A DNA stretch of 64,000 nt from Hymenobacter plasmatis (GTDB lineage Bacteria; Bacteroidota; Bacteroidia; Cytophagales; Hymenobacteraceae): the NCBI RefSeq assembly GCF_020711255.1, contig NZ_JAJFAW010000001.1, positions 186,001 through 250,000 of the forward strand, in the 5' to 3' direction. The position numbers were made by a program, and so were the translations under genes. The notes below the pieces were generated by a model, which had not been told where the DNA came from, did no database searches, and saw nothing but the letters and a program-made list of their open reading frames with translations. Positions 51,630-59,457 of the stretch are shown here, in pieces. Positions within the stretch are counted from its first letter, which is position 1. Every line of letters starts with the position of its first letter.

Positions 51630-53291
51630 CTACTCCACGGCGGCTACAAACGCGAACTGCTGCCCGTCAAACAAGCCTTTGTCGCTGAGCTTCAGGTCGG
51701 GAATGACCAGCAGCGCCATGAACGAGAGCGTCATAAACGGGGCGCCCAGCGGCGAGCCCAACTGTTTAGCAAGAGCATCAACGGCGGCGTAGGCGCTGGC
51801 CACGGCGCGCCCGTCCTGGTCCGACATCAGGCCGGCCACGGGCAGCGGCACCAGAATTTCCTGCCCATCGGCGCCCACGGCGGCCAGGCCGCCTTTGGCG
51901 GCAATCACCAGGTTTACGGCGCGGGCCAGGCTGGCATCGTCGCAGCCCACCGCCGTGATGTTGTGCGAGTCGTGGCCCACGCTGCTGGCCAGTGCGCCGT
52001 GCTTCAGCCCAAAGCCGCGGATGAAGGCTACGGCCGGGGCCACCTGCGGCTGGTAGCGGTTGATGACGGCCAGCTTGAGGACATCGCCGGCGATATCGGG
52101 CACCACCAGGCCGTTTGCTACCTGCGCGGCCATATCTACCCGGGCCGTAATGAGCTGGCCGTCGAAGCACTGAATCACCCGCAGGTTGGGCTGGCCCGCG
52201 CCGGGCACTGGCACTTGGAAATCTTTAGCCCGCACGGGCTGGGCGTGAAAGTTATTGACTACGCCCACCGGCGCCGGGGGCAGCAATGACGTTCCGTTTT
52301 CGGCCACCAGCACGCCGTTGAGGTAGGTTTGGAGCACCTTGAACTGCTGCAGGTCCGAAACGGTGATGAAGTCGGCGGGGTCGCCTTCGCTCAGCAGGCC
52401 CACCGATAGGTTGTAGTGGTTCACGGGGTTTACGCAGGCCACGCGCAGTACCTTGAATACGTCGTGGCCCAGGGCCACGGCCCGTTGCACCAGCTGGTTG
52501 ATGTGGCCCAGTACCAGCGTGTCGGGGTGCTTGTCGTCGGAGCAGAACATCAGGTTGGCGTAGTGCTCGGGCATCAGCTCAATCAGGGCGTCGAAGTTGC
52601 GGGCTGCCGAGCCTTCGCGGATGAGGATTTTCATGCCCACGGCCAGCTTGTCGCGGGCCTCGGCGGCGGTGAAGCACTCGTGGTCGGTGCTGATGCCGGC
52701 GCTGGCGTAGTGGGCCGCGTCCTGGCCGCGCAGTCCGGGCGCGTGGCCGTCTACGGGGCGGCCGGCGGCGTGGGCCAGCGCTATTTTGGCCATCACGTCG
52801 GCGTCGCGGTGCAACACGCCGGGCCAGTTCATCATCTCGGCCAGGTAGCCGATTTTGGGGTTTTCGAATAGCTTGGCAATGTCGGCGGCCGTGATTTCGG
52901 CGCCGGCCGTTTCGAAAGGCGTAGCTGGCACGCAGCTCGGGGCACCAAAGCAGAACTTGAACGGCGAGTGGTGGGCATTTTCCAGCATGTATTCCACGCC
53001 CGCCACGCCCAGCACGTTGCCGATTTCGTGGGGGTCCGACACCGTGGCCACGGTGCCGTGCGTCACGGCCAGCCGGGCAAACTCGGTGGGCACCAACAGC
53101 GAGCTTTCTACGTGCACGTGGGCATCTACAAAGCCGGGCAGGGCGTAGGGGAGGGCCGCATCCGGAGCCGTGGCGCCGGTGGGGGTGATGCTGGCAATGC
53201 GGCCGCCCGCTACCCGAATAGTGGCCGGCTGGATGGAACGGGCAAAGATGTCGACAACGTTGGCGGTGAGCGAGAAATCAGCGGGAGTCAT
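51630..53291 (-). CDS. ade: Adenine deaminase
   Basis: 553 residues from MTPADFSLTANVVDIF (the longer frame to 53336 lacks pattern). It deaminates adenine to hypoxanthine in purine salvage, using a binuclear metal centre in an amidohydrolase barrel. Family marks: PGFVDAHVHVESS (H58, H60), SDPHEIGNV, DGHAPGLRG, STDHECFTAAEA, CSDDKHPDTL and the closing domain with VGHDSHNITAVG. Full length for the family. Single gene. Confidence 0.94.
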   Translation of the reverse strand: MTPADFSLTANVVDIFARSIQPATIRVAGGRIASITPTGATAPDAALPYALPGFVDAHVHVESSLLVPTEFARLAVTHGTVATVSDPHEIGNVLGVAGVEYMLENAHHSPFKFCFGAPSCVPATPFETAGAEITAADIAKLFENPKIGYLAEMMNWPGVLHRDADVMAKIALAHAAGRPVDGHAPGLRGQDAAHYASAGISTDHECFTAAEARDKLAVGMKILIREGSAARNFDALIELMPEHYANLMFCSDDKHPDTLVLGHINQLVQRAVALGHDVFKVLRVACVNPVNHYNLSVGLLSEGDPADFITVSDLQQFKVLQTYLNGVLVAENGTSLLPPAPVGVVNNFHAQPVRAKDFQVPVPGAGQPNLRVIQCFDGQLITARVDMAAQVANGLVVPDIAGDVLKLAVINRYQPQVAPAVAFIRGFGLKHGALASSVGHDSHNITAVGCDDASLARAVNLVIAAKGGLAAVGADGQEILVPLPVAGLMSDQDGRAVASAYAAVDALAKQLGSPLGAPFMTLSFMALLVIPDLKLSDKGLFDGQQFAFVAAVE

Positions 53292-53343
53292 GCGGGAAGC
53301 AAATAGTAGTGAAAAGCCGAACGGCTCAGCCCGCAAAGAACCT

Positions 53344-53351
53344 TAACTTTG
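53344..53351 (+). promoter_or_regulatory. Candidate -7 box
   Basis: TAACTTTG matches TAnnTTTG, 15 bases before the small lipoprotein gene. No good -33 box at the consensus distance. Confidence 0.35.
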
Positions 53352-53366
53352 AGTAAAATACCTGCC

Positions 53367-53528
53367 ATGAGGAAATCCCCGTCGTTTCTGCTTCTGCTCG
53401 TGCTGCTGCTGAGCCTGGGCGCCAGCACCCTGAGCAGCTGTGCCCGCCGCACCACGCAGCAAAAGAAAACCAGCTGGTACAAGCACCACGGCCGCGGCAA
53501 AGCCGAGCCTTGCCCTTGCGACCGGTAA
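53367..53528 (+). CDS. Small lipoprotein, 53 residues
   Basis: From MRKSPSFLLLLVLLLSLGAS; LSSC at about residues 22-25 is a lipobox, leaving a short mature peptide that is basic and ends AEPCPCDR. Small lipoproteins of this type with a C-terminal PCPCD-like motif are seen in related genomes but have no known function. It is followed 22 bases later by the next gene on the same strand. Confidence 0.6.
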   Translation: MRKSPSFLLLLVLLLSLGASTLSSCARRTTQQKKTSWYKHHGRGKAEPCPCDR

Positions 53529-53550
53529 TGAAAGCAGTGGCCTAAGTTGC

Positions 53551-54264
53551 ATGAAAACACTCTATTCGTTTATCGCTGCAATATGCAGTTTGCTGCTGCT
53601 CAGTGCAGGCACGCCAGGCGGCGCAATCAGGCAGCCGCAGGGTGCCCGCTACAAATACGGCCACTATACCCTTGCCAACGGCACCCGCCGCGCGGGGCAG
53701 CTGCGCTGCTTTCTGGCCCACGACGACCAGCTGACGAAACTGGAAATTGAGCACAAGAAAGGCGAGATGACGCAAGTGCTGGGCCCCGCCGAGCTACGAA
53801 GCGCAGTCATCGGAACCGATTCGATGATAACCATCCGATTGGCCGAAATTGAGGATACGCTCAAGAACAAGCCATTCGTAGACTTGGCGCACGTGGTGAT
53901 GGTGGGCAAGGCCACTCTGCTGATGCGCCGCGAATTGGTAAAAAACGGCCCCGGCATGATGAATACCGGGGCTAATGGCATGATGATGCCTACAGGAGGA
54001 GGCGATACGGAGCTAGCACGGTGGGCCTACCAGAAAGCCGGTGCTTCGCGCAGCTACTTACTCCCCCTCGACGATGAGGAGTTTAAAAAGCTGGTCGCGC
54101 CCCTTTTTATCGACTTCCCCCATCTCTGCCAGCGCATTCGCGACGGTGATGCATCGCAGAACGACATCAAAAGAATTTTCTACGCCTACAATCTCAAAGC
54201 CGATGTCAATGAAGTCAGCTCCGAGCAAGCGGAAGCGGCGTGCCGCTTTCTTGTCTGGAAATAG
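53551..54264 (+). CDS. Secreted protein, paralogue of the next gene
   Basis: 237 residues from MKTLYSFIAAICSLLLLSAG (signal peptide). Contains YKYGHYTLANGTRRAGQLRC, TKLEIEHKKGEMTQVLGPAE, VIGTDSMITIRLAEIEDTLK, VMVGKATLLMRREL and a C-terminal helical region (LVAPLFIDFPHLCQRIRD). The first third matches the next gene (FKTGHYRLADGVVRHGLLCL), so the two are tandem duplicates that have diverged. I do not recognise the family. Expressed with the lipoprotein upstream, judging from spacing. Confidence 0.65.
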   Translation: MKTLYSFIAAICSLLLLSAGTPGGAIRQPQGARYKYGHYTLANGTRRAGQLRCFLAHDDQLTKLEIEHKKGEMTQVLGPAELRSAVIGTDSMITIRLAEIEDTLKNKPFVDLAHVVMVGKATLLMRRELVKNGPGMMNTGANGMMMPTGGGDTELARWAYQKAGASRSYLLPLDDEEFKKLVAPLFIDFPHLCQRIRDGDASQNDIKRIFYAYNLKADVNEVSSEQAEAACRFLVWK

Positions 54265-54288
54265 CTTCTTGTCTAATCTACTGCTTCT

Positions 54289-54999
54289 ATGCGTCTACCC
54301 TTACTGTTTCTGGCTCTGGTGGTGTCATTTGCCGTAATGGCTAAACCGGAACCACAGGTATTCAAAACCGGACACTACCGCTTGGCCGATGGTGTAGTCC
54401 GCCACGGCCTGTTGTGCTTGGTTAGCGACAACGAACTGCTGGTGAAAAGTCCTGATTCGACCCAGCCAAAAAAGTACGCAGCCGTGGCCGTGAAGAACTT
54501 TGTGATGGCAGCCGATTCTTTCACCGTGCTTCGCGATTTCGATGTTGAGGTGAATGGCGTTGTTACCCGCTATCCCTACTCGATGGTACAGGTATGTGTG
54601 GCGGGTAATGCCCTGAAAGTGTACCGCATCGAAGGCCCTATGGACGTGCTCATTACCCAGAAAGACGTCCTCGATAAAAATATTCTCCGTGGCGCAGCAA
54701 GTGGCGCCATTGGCATTGCTACCGGCATGATGGCCGATAAGATGAATGGCGTCTCGCCAGGCAATTTCAAGCAGCAAACGCTCTCGCTCTTTTTGATGCA
54801 GCAGACGGGCGGGCCGCTGGTTACACTTCAGCCCAAAACCCGTCGGGCGCTCGACGTCGTCAAAGCGACAATTGCCGACGATGCCGAATTGAGCAAATCG
54901 TTTCGCACCATGAGTTCAATGACTCTGACCAATGAATCAATTCTGAATGTTTTGACTCACTACCATGCCAGGGCAATAATTAGACAAACCAAGCCATGA
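54289..54999 (+). CDS. Secreted protein, paralogue of the previous gene
   Basis: 236 residues from MRLPLLFLALVVSFAVMAKP (signal peptide). Shares with the previous protein the GHYRLADG, VKNFVMAADSFTVLRDFD and KVYRIEGPMDVLITQ regions. A glycine/alanine-rich hydrophobic stretch (RGAASGAIGIATGMM) stands in the middle. Ends with an ATGA overlap into the next gene, which indicates translational coupling. Unknown function. Confidence 0.65.
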   Translation: MRLPLLFLALVVSFAVMAKPEPQVFKTGHYRLADGVVRHGLLCLVSDNELLVKSPDSTQPKKYAAVAVKNFVMAADSFTVLRDFDVEVNGVVTRYPYSMVQVCVAGNALKVYRIEGPMDVLITQKDVLDKNILRGAASGAIGIATGMMADKMNGVSPGNFKQQTLSLFLMQQTGGPLVTLQPKTRRALDVVKATIADDAELSKSFRTMSSMTLTNESILNVLTHYHARAIIRQTKP

Positions 55000-55394
55000 G
55001 CGAAGTAACGCCCCTCGATTCCATTCTGATTGCTGCCGAACAGGTCCGCGAGCAGCTAAAGCTGAAAGCCTTCGATGCCGAAGGCGTGGCTCATCTGGCC
55101 AATTTTATCCAGGCCCAGCGCGGGCTGCTGGGGCCGGCCGAACGGCCGGGCTTTACCATGGCCCTGGGCTGCTTCCTCGGGCAGAGCCTGGTGCAGGTGT
55201 ACGGGGGCGAATGGGGCACCGGGCGCGACGGTAGCACCGGTATTGGGCTGGCCAACAGATTTTTTTTTAATCCCTTCCATTTAGTCGATGCTCAACTGAA
55301 TGAGGGAGAAAGCGCCTCCGTGGCGGCCTTTTTTGCCTCTGTGCCGGGCCGTCTGAAGACCCCTCCCGCCGTTCGTAAGAACTGGATTTCGTAA
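54996..55394 (+). CDS. Small cytoplasmic protein, unknown
   Basis: 132 residues, coupled by a 4-base ATGA overlap to the gene before. No signal peptide or membrane segment. The N terminus is helical (LDSILIAAEQVREQLKLKAF) and the middle contains FTMALGCFLGQSLVQVYGGE followed by GSTGIGLANRFFFNPFHLVD. I do not recognise the family. It is the only non-exported member of this gene run. Confidence 0.6.
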   Translation: MSEVTPLDSILIAAEQVREQLKLKAFDAEGVAHLANFIQAQRGLLGPAERPGFTMALGCFLGQSLVQVYGGEWGTGRDGSTGIGLANRFFFNPFHLVDAQLNEGESASVAAFFASVPGRLKTPPAVRKNWIS

Positions 55395-55425
55395 TCTTGC
55401 GGGGCCAATGGCCGCCCGCGTCGTT

Positions 55426-56115
55426 ATGAAACAACTCGTTATCGCCATTGATGGTTACTCCTCGTGCGGCAAAAGCACCACGGCAAAAGCCGTAGCCGCC
55501 GCCCTGCACTACGCTTACGTAGACACCGGCGCCATGTACCGCGCCGTGACGCTGTACCTGCTGGAGCACCACATTCCGTTCGATGATTTGACCCAGGTGG
55601 AGCAGGCCCTGCACACGCTGCAAATCAGCTTCCGCCGCAACCGGCGCACGGGCCGCAACGAGGTGTTCCTCGACGGCGTGAACCGCGAGGACGACATCCG
55701 CCAGATGGTGATTTCCAACTCCGTGAGCGAGGTGTCGGTTATTCCCATGGTGCGGCATGCCATGGTGGCGCAGCAGCAGCGGATGGGCCGCAAGCGCGGC
55801 GTGGTGATGGATGGCCGCGACATCGGCACCACCGTGTTTCCCGACGCCGAAGTGAAGGTGTTTATGACTGCCGACGTGGACGTACGCGCGCAGCGCCGGC
55901 AGGCCGAGCTGGCCGAAAAAGGCGAACACGTGGGGCTGGACGTTATTGCCGAAAACCTGCGCAAGCGCGACTACCTCGACTCGACCCGCACCGAAAGCCC
56001 CCTGCGCCGGGCCGCCGACGCCGTGCTGCTCGATACCACCCACCTCGTCATCGACGAGCAGGTGGATTTCGTGCTCGAGCGGGTGTCGGCCGCGCTGTTT
56101 GCGCCGCACGCGTAG
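55426..56115 (+). CDS. cmk: Cytidylate kinase
   Basis: 229 residues from MKQLVIAIDGYSSCGKST; an ATG at 55408 would add six residues and cannot be excluded. It phosphorylates CMP and dCMP with ATP. The P-loop is GYSSCGKST, DTGAMYRAV binds the nucleotide base, and DGRDIGTTVFPDAEVKVFMT plus the YLDSTRTESPLRRA segment complete the site. Length normal. Follows the unknown gene run by 31 bases but belongs to core metabolism. Confidence 0.95.
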   Translation: MKQLVIAIDGYSSCGKSTTAKAVAAALHYAYVDTGAMYRAVTLYLLEHHIPFDDLTQVEQALHTLQISFRRNRRTGRNEVFLDGVNREDDIRQMVISNSVSEVSVIPMVRHAMVAQQQRMGRKRGVVMDGRDIGTTVFPDAEVKVFMTADVDVRAQRRQAELAEKGEHVGLDVIAENLRKRDYLDSTRTESPLRRAADAVLLDTTHLVIDEQVDFVLERVSAALFAPHA

Positions 56116-56134
56116 CACTAGAGGTACGTTGAAT

Positions 56135-56220
56135 GTAGAGACGCGACACTTCGCGTCTCGGCGTCCACGCCGTTCGCACGCTGCCATTCAACGACGAGAC
56201 GCGAAGAGTCGCGTCTCCAC
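56135..56220. repeat. Palindromic repeat, GAGACGCGA family
   Basis: GTAGAGACGCGACACTTCGC then GTCTCGG, mirrored by CGAGACGCGAAGAGTCGCGT then CTCCAC, about 35 bases apart. Second copy of the family at 48004-48100. Between cmk and the small membrane gene. Confidence 0.8.
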
Positions 56221-56227
56221 ATCGTTT

Positions 56228-56425
56228 TTAAGTGTTTAAGAGCCTGCGGACTCCCGGGTGCGCCAGCAGCTTGAACACCAGCAGCAGAATGCCGCCGGCT
56301 TCCATGGCCATGGCTGTTATCAGGATAGCATCGGCGCCGGTCCAGTGACAGATTTTGAATACCATGCCTACCGCGACGGCCACGAGCCCTAGTGCGAGGA
56401 GAATAAACGCGTGCTTGACTTTCAT
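56228..56425 (-). CDS. Small two-segment membrane protein
   Basis: 65 residues from MKVKHAFILLALGLVAVAVG with two hydrophobic segments (about 5-22 and 33-55, ILITAMAMEAGGILLLVFKL). The first segment followed by FKICHW resembles the start of the gliding protein GldL family and of a small conserved Bacteroidota protein, but the length is far shorter than GldL. Function unknown. Confidence 0.55.
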   Translation of the reverse strand: MKVKHAFILLALGLVAVAVGMVFKICHWTGADAILITAMAMEAGGILLLVFKLLAHPGVRRLLNT

Positions 56426-56535
56426 AGCGGGTAGAATGAGCAGTAAATATGCGCTTTATCAGCGGATGGTTGCCAGCAGCCGAATATAGCACTGGTTCCG
56501 AAAGCTCCGGAAGTTGGGCTAACTTTTGCTGAGTA

Positions 56536-56567
56536 CGCCGGAGCAAAGGCGTACCTTTGCTCCGGCG
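56536..56567. other. Hairpin before ispH with -7-like box
   Basis: CGCCGGAGCAAAGG, loop CGTA, CCTTTGCTCCGGCG: perfect 14-bp arms. The right arm contains TACCTTTG (56552-56559, counted from the loop), a possible -7 box for ispH 45 bases before its ATG; a TTG lies 23 bases upstream, longer than usual. Confidence 0.5.
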
Positions 56568-56602
56568 AACCCCTAGCCGCCGCGCGGTGTTAAACTCCCA
56601 GC

Positions 56603-57484
56603 ATGAAGGTCACTATAGATAAGAATTCCGGTTATTGCTTCGGCGTAGAATTCGCCATTCAAATGGCTGAAGACGAACTGGCCCATGGCCAGCAGCTGTA
56701 CTGTCTGGGTGATATCGTGCACAACCGCATGGAGGTAGAGCGCCTGCACCAGCAGGGCCTGCGCATCATCGACCGTGAGCAGCTGGCTCAACTTCACGAC
56801 ACCAAAGTCCTCATCCGGGCCCACGGCGAGCCGCCGGAAACCTACCAGCTGGCCCTGCAAAACAACCTGGAGCTGATTGACGCCAGCTGCCCGGTGGTGC
56901 TCAAGCTGCAAAACCGCGTAAAGCACGCCTTCGACCTGAGCCAGCGTCAGGACGGGCAGATTGTGATTTATGGCCAGCCCGGCCACGCCGAAGTGGCCGG
57001 GCTCACGGGCCAGACCGGCAACCGCGCCATCATTGTGATGAACGAGGCCGACCTGGACCAGATTGACTTTGCCCGCCCCGTCACCCTCTTCAGCCAGACC
57101 ACCAAAAGCACGGCCGGCTTCTATAAGATGAAGGCCCTGATGGAAGCCCGCATTGCGGCGGCCGGCGGTGAGCTGGAAAGCTTCGATGCCAACGACAGCA
57201 TCTGCCGACAGGTGAGCAACCGCGAGCCCGCCTTGGCCAAATTTGCGGTGGATTACGACGTGGTGCTGTTTGTGAGCGGCCGCAAAAGCTCCAACGGCAA
57301 AGCCTTGTTCTCGGTGGTGAATGCCATCAACCCGCGCAGCTACTTCATCGAAAATGAAGCCGAAATCGACGAAGCCTGGCTGGCCGGTGCCCAGTCGGTG
57401 GGCATTTGCGGCGCCACCAGCACCCCGCTGTGGCTTATGCAGCAGGTAGCCCAGCGCGTAGAAGGGGTAGGAGAAATGGCATAA
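56603..57484 (+). CDS. ispH: 4-hydroxy-3-methylbut-2-enyl diphosphate reductase
   Basis: 293 residues. It makes IPP and DMAPP in the last step of the MEP isoprenoid pathway using a [4Fe-4S] cluster. Three cluster cysteines are C12 (YCFGV), C96 (SCPVV) and C201 (ICRQV). H40 and H74 bind the substrate, and SQTTKST (with the TTKS pair) and GATSTPLWL are also conserved. Length is normal. Followed by a hairpin. It shows that this organism uses the MEP pathway. Confidence 0.96.
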   Translation: MKVTIDKNSGYCFGVEFAIQMAEDELAHGQQLYCLGDIVHNRMEVERLHQQGLRIIDREQLAQLHDTKVLIRAHGEPPETYQLALQNNLELIDASCPVVLKLQNRVKHAFDLSQRQDGQIVIYGQPGHAEVAGLTGQTGNRAIIVMNEADLDQIDFARPVTLFSQTTKSTAGFYKMKALMEARIAAAGGELESFDANDSICRQVSNREPALAKFAVDYDVVLFVSGRKSSNGKALFSVVNAINPRSYFIENEAEIDEAWLAGAQSVGICGATSTPLWLMQQVAQRVEGVGEMA

Positions 57485-57501
57485 TAAGCCACTTGAAACA
57501 T

Positions 57502-57546
57502 AACAGCAGGGCCCGATGACTCACCAGTCGTCGGGCCCGGCTGTTT
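57502..57546 (+). terminator. ispH terminator (weak T run)
   Basis: AACAGC(A)GGGCCCGATGACT, loop CACC, AGTCGTCGGGCCC(GG)CTGTT; stem of about 18 bp with small bulges, few T after it. Confidence 0.6.
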
Positions 57547-57621
57547 AGCGGCTCCGCTACTGCTCGTAGCGCCGGCGGCTCGCGTTGTTAAACGTCACAC
57601 AATCCACAGTTTCGGGGAAAC

Positions 57622-57810
57622 TCATGGCTGGCCAGCCAGCCGGCGCACGGGAATGGCTGCCGCTTCCTTTTTTTGAGTAGCATAAGTGCCGGTGTTGATG
57701 CCGCGGAAGGTCAGGGCTTCGCGCAGCGGCTTACGCTTCAGCAACCCCAACTGCTGCTTGGGAAACCTACTGTGACGCTTCGGCAGCGGCAAGTTGCGGG
57801 CCGCATTCAA
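57622..57810 (-). CDS. Possible small protein, unsupported by family
   Basis: A 62-residue frame on the reverse strand (MNAARNLPLPKRHSRFPKQQ ... TYATQKKEAAAIPVRRLAGQ) in a 377-base space between ispH and the 2TM gene. Codon use is GC-rich at third positions like real genes. It overlaps by 4 bases (ATGA) a 22-residue frame that starts at 57625 and ends at 57557. No family matches. The rest of this space (57485-57861) holds only the ispH hairpin. Confidence 0.28.
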   Translation of the reverse strand: MNAARNLPLPKRHSRFPKQQLGLLKRKPLREALTFRGINTGTYATQKKEAAAIPVRRLAGQP

Positions 57811-57861
57811 AAAAGTGTATTTTTAACTAACCATTCCAATTACCCCTTAATTATCAACCTT

Positions 57862-58164
57862 ATGGAACCCCTGAACCGCGACCCCTACCTGTGGCAAAAG
57901 GCCAAAGCCCGCGCCAAGTTTCAATCGCACCTCGTGGTGTACGTGCTGGTGAATTCCGGGCTGTGGGTGCTCTGGGCCCTGACCAGCCATCGGCACGACG
58001 AACTGGTGCCCTGGCCCGTGTGGCCCACGGTATTCTGGGGCCTGGGCCTAGCGATGCGCGGCGTGGCGGCGTACGGCGGCTTCGGTTACGAGCAGCGCAC
58101 CCAGCGCGAATACGAGCGGCTGCTGCGCGAGCAGAAAGGCAACGACGCGCAGCGCTTCGCATAA
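57862..58164 (+). CDS. 2TM domain protein
   Basis: 100 residues from MEPLNRDPYLWQKAKARAKF with two hydrophobic segments (HLVVYVLVNSGLWVLWAL; VWPTVFWGLGLAMRGVAAYG). It matches the 2TM domain family: the N-terminal WQKAKARAKF region and the second-segment WPTVFWGLGL with trailing GFGYEQRTQREYERLL. Unknown function, sometimes fused to histidine kinases. Upstream in-frame start at 57673 rejected. Confidence 0.8.
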   Translation: MEPLNRDPYLWQKAKARAKFQSHLVVYVLVNSGLWVLWALTSHRHDELVPWPVWPTVFWGLGLAMRGVAAYGGFGYEQRTQREYERLLREQKGNDAQRFA

Positions 58165-58202
58165 CCTCTTCCTTGGGCCCAGGGCCTGCAAATCTGACTG
58201 CT

Positions 58203-59369
58203 ATGAGAACGAACCAGTCCCTGTTGTTTGCCGCGCTGCTGGCGGTGTTGTGGATGCTGGCTCCCGCGGCCGCGTGGGCCCAGCCCCCGCCCGGGGCGGT
58301 GCCACCACCCAAAGCGGCCGGGAACCTGGCCAACATCAAACTGCCCCAGGGCTTTCGCATTGCCTACTTTGCGCAGAACGTACCTGGGGCCCGCGAGCTA
58401 GCCGTGGGGCCCGACGGCACGGTGTACGTGGGCACGAATGCCAATGGCAACAAGGGCAAAGTGTACGCCCTGCCCGACAAAAACCACGACGGCAAAGCCG
58501 ACGCCGTCATCACCATTGCCACCGGCCTGAACACCCCCAACGGCGTGGCCGTGCGGCAGGGCAGCCTCTACGTGGCCGAAATCAACCGCATTATCCGCTT
58601 CGATAACATCGCGGCCAATCTGAAAACGCCACCCAAGCCGGTGGTGGTGTACGACAAGCTGCCCGGCAACCCCTGGCACGGCATGCGCTACATCGCCTTC
58701 GGGCCCGACGGCCTGCTGTACGTGCCGGTGGGCGCGCCCTGCAATTCCTGCGAGCCCGAAAAGCCCATCTTTGGCACCATCAACCGGCTGCGGCCCGACG
58801 GCACGGGCTTCCAGAACGTGGCCACGGGCGTGCGCAACACCGTGGGCTTCGATTGGCACCCCGTTACCAAAGAGCTGTGGTTTACCGACAACGGCCGCGA
58901 CATGCTCGGCGATGACGTGCCGCCCGATGAGCTGAACCGGCTGAGCAAGCCCGGTCAGCACTTTGGCTTCCCGTACTACTTCGGCGGCGACGTGCCCGAC
59001 CCGGAGCTGAGCGCTGGCAAAACGCCCAACATGTACACCAAGCCCGCCCGCAAGCTGGGCGCCCACGTGGCCGCGCTGGGCATGAAATTCTACACCGGCA
59101 CCAAGTTTCCAGCTCAATACCGCAACCAGATTTTCATTCCCGAACACGGCTCCTGGAACCGGAGCAAGAAAAGCGGCTACCGCATCATGCTGGTGAAGCT
59201 GGACCCTACCGGCCGGCAGGCCCTCAGCTACGAGCCCTTTGCGGTGGGCTGGCTGCGGGGCGAGCAAAGCTGGGGCCGCCCGGTGTGCCTGCTCGTGCTG
59301 CCCGACGGCAGCCTGCTGGTGTCCGACGACCAGGGCGGCGCGGTGTTCCGAATCTGGTACGCGGGCTAG
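58203..59369 (+). CDS. PQQ-dependent sugar dehydrogenase / sorbosone dehydrogenase-like protein
   Basis: 388 residues from MRTNQSLLFAALLAVLWMLA (signal peptide, cut near AWAQ). Six-bladed beta-propeller of the glucose/sorbosone dehydrogenase family: FAQNVPGARELAVGPDGTVY, YVAEINRIIRFD, GPDGLLYVPVGAPCNSC, LWFTDNGRDMLGDDVPPDEL, FIPEHGSWNRS and LLVSDDQGGAVFRI. No heme-binding CxxCH motif follows, so electron acceptor is not shown. Probably periplasmic and oxidises a sugar or sugar aldehyde. Starts 38 bases after the 2TM gene. Confidence 0.9.
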   Translation: MRTNQSLLFAALLAVLWMLAPAAAWAQPPPGAVPPPKAAGNLANIKLPQGFRIAYFAQNVPGARELAVGPDGTVYVGTNANGNKGKVYALPDKNHDGKADAVITIATGLNTPNGVAVRQGSLYVAEINRIIRFDNIAANLKTPPKPVVVYDKLPGNPWHGMRYIAFGPDGLLYVPVGAPCNSCEPEKPIFGTINRLRPDGTGFQNVATGVRNTVGFDWHPVTKELWFTDNGRDMLGDDVPPDELNRLSKPGQHFGFPYYFGGDVPDPELSAGKTPNMYTKPARKLGAHVAALGMKFYTGTKFPAQYRNQIFIPEHGSWNRSKKSGYRIMLVKLDPTGRQALSYEPFAVGWLRGEQSWGRPVCLLVLPDGSLLVSDDQGGAVFRIWYAG

Positions 59370-59457
59370 CCCCGGGCGGGGCCAATGGCGGAGCTTGGGC
59401 TGGGGTCAGTACTTTTGACTGCCCAATTGCGCCCGCGCCCTCATTTAGCCCTTGCCT

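Noticed and set aside
56228..56425. GldL gliding motility gene
   Set aside because: Only the first segment resembles GldL; the protein is far too short and no gld genes are nearby.
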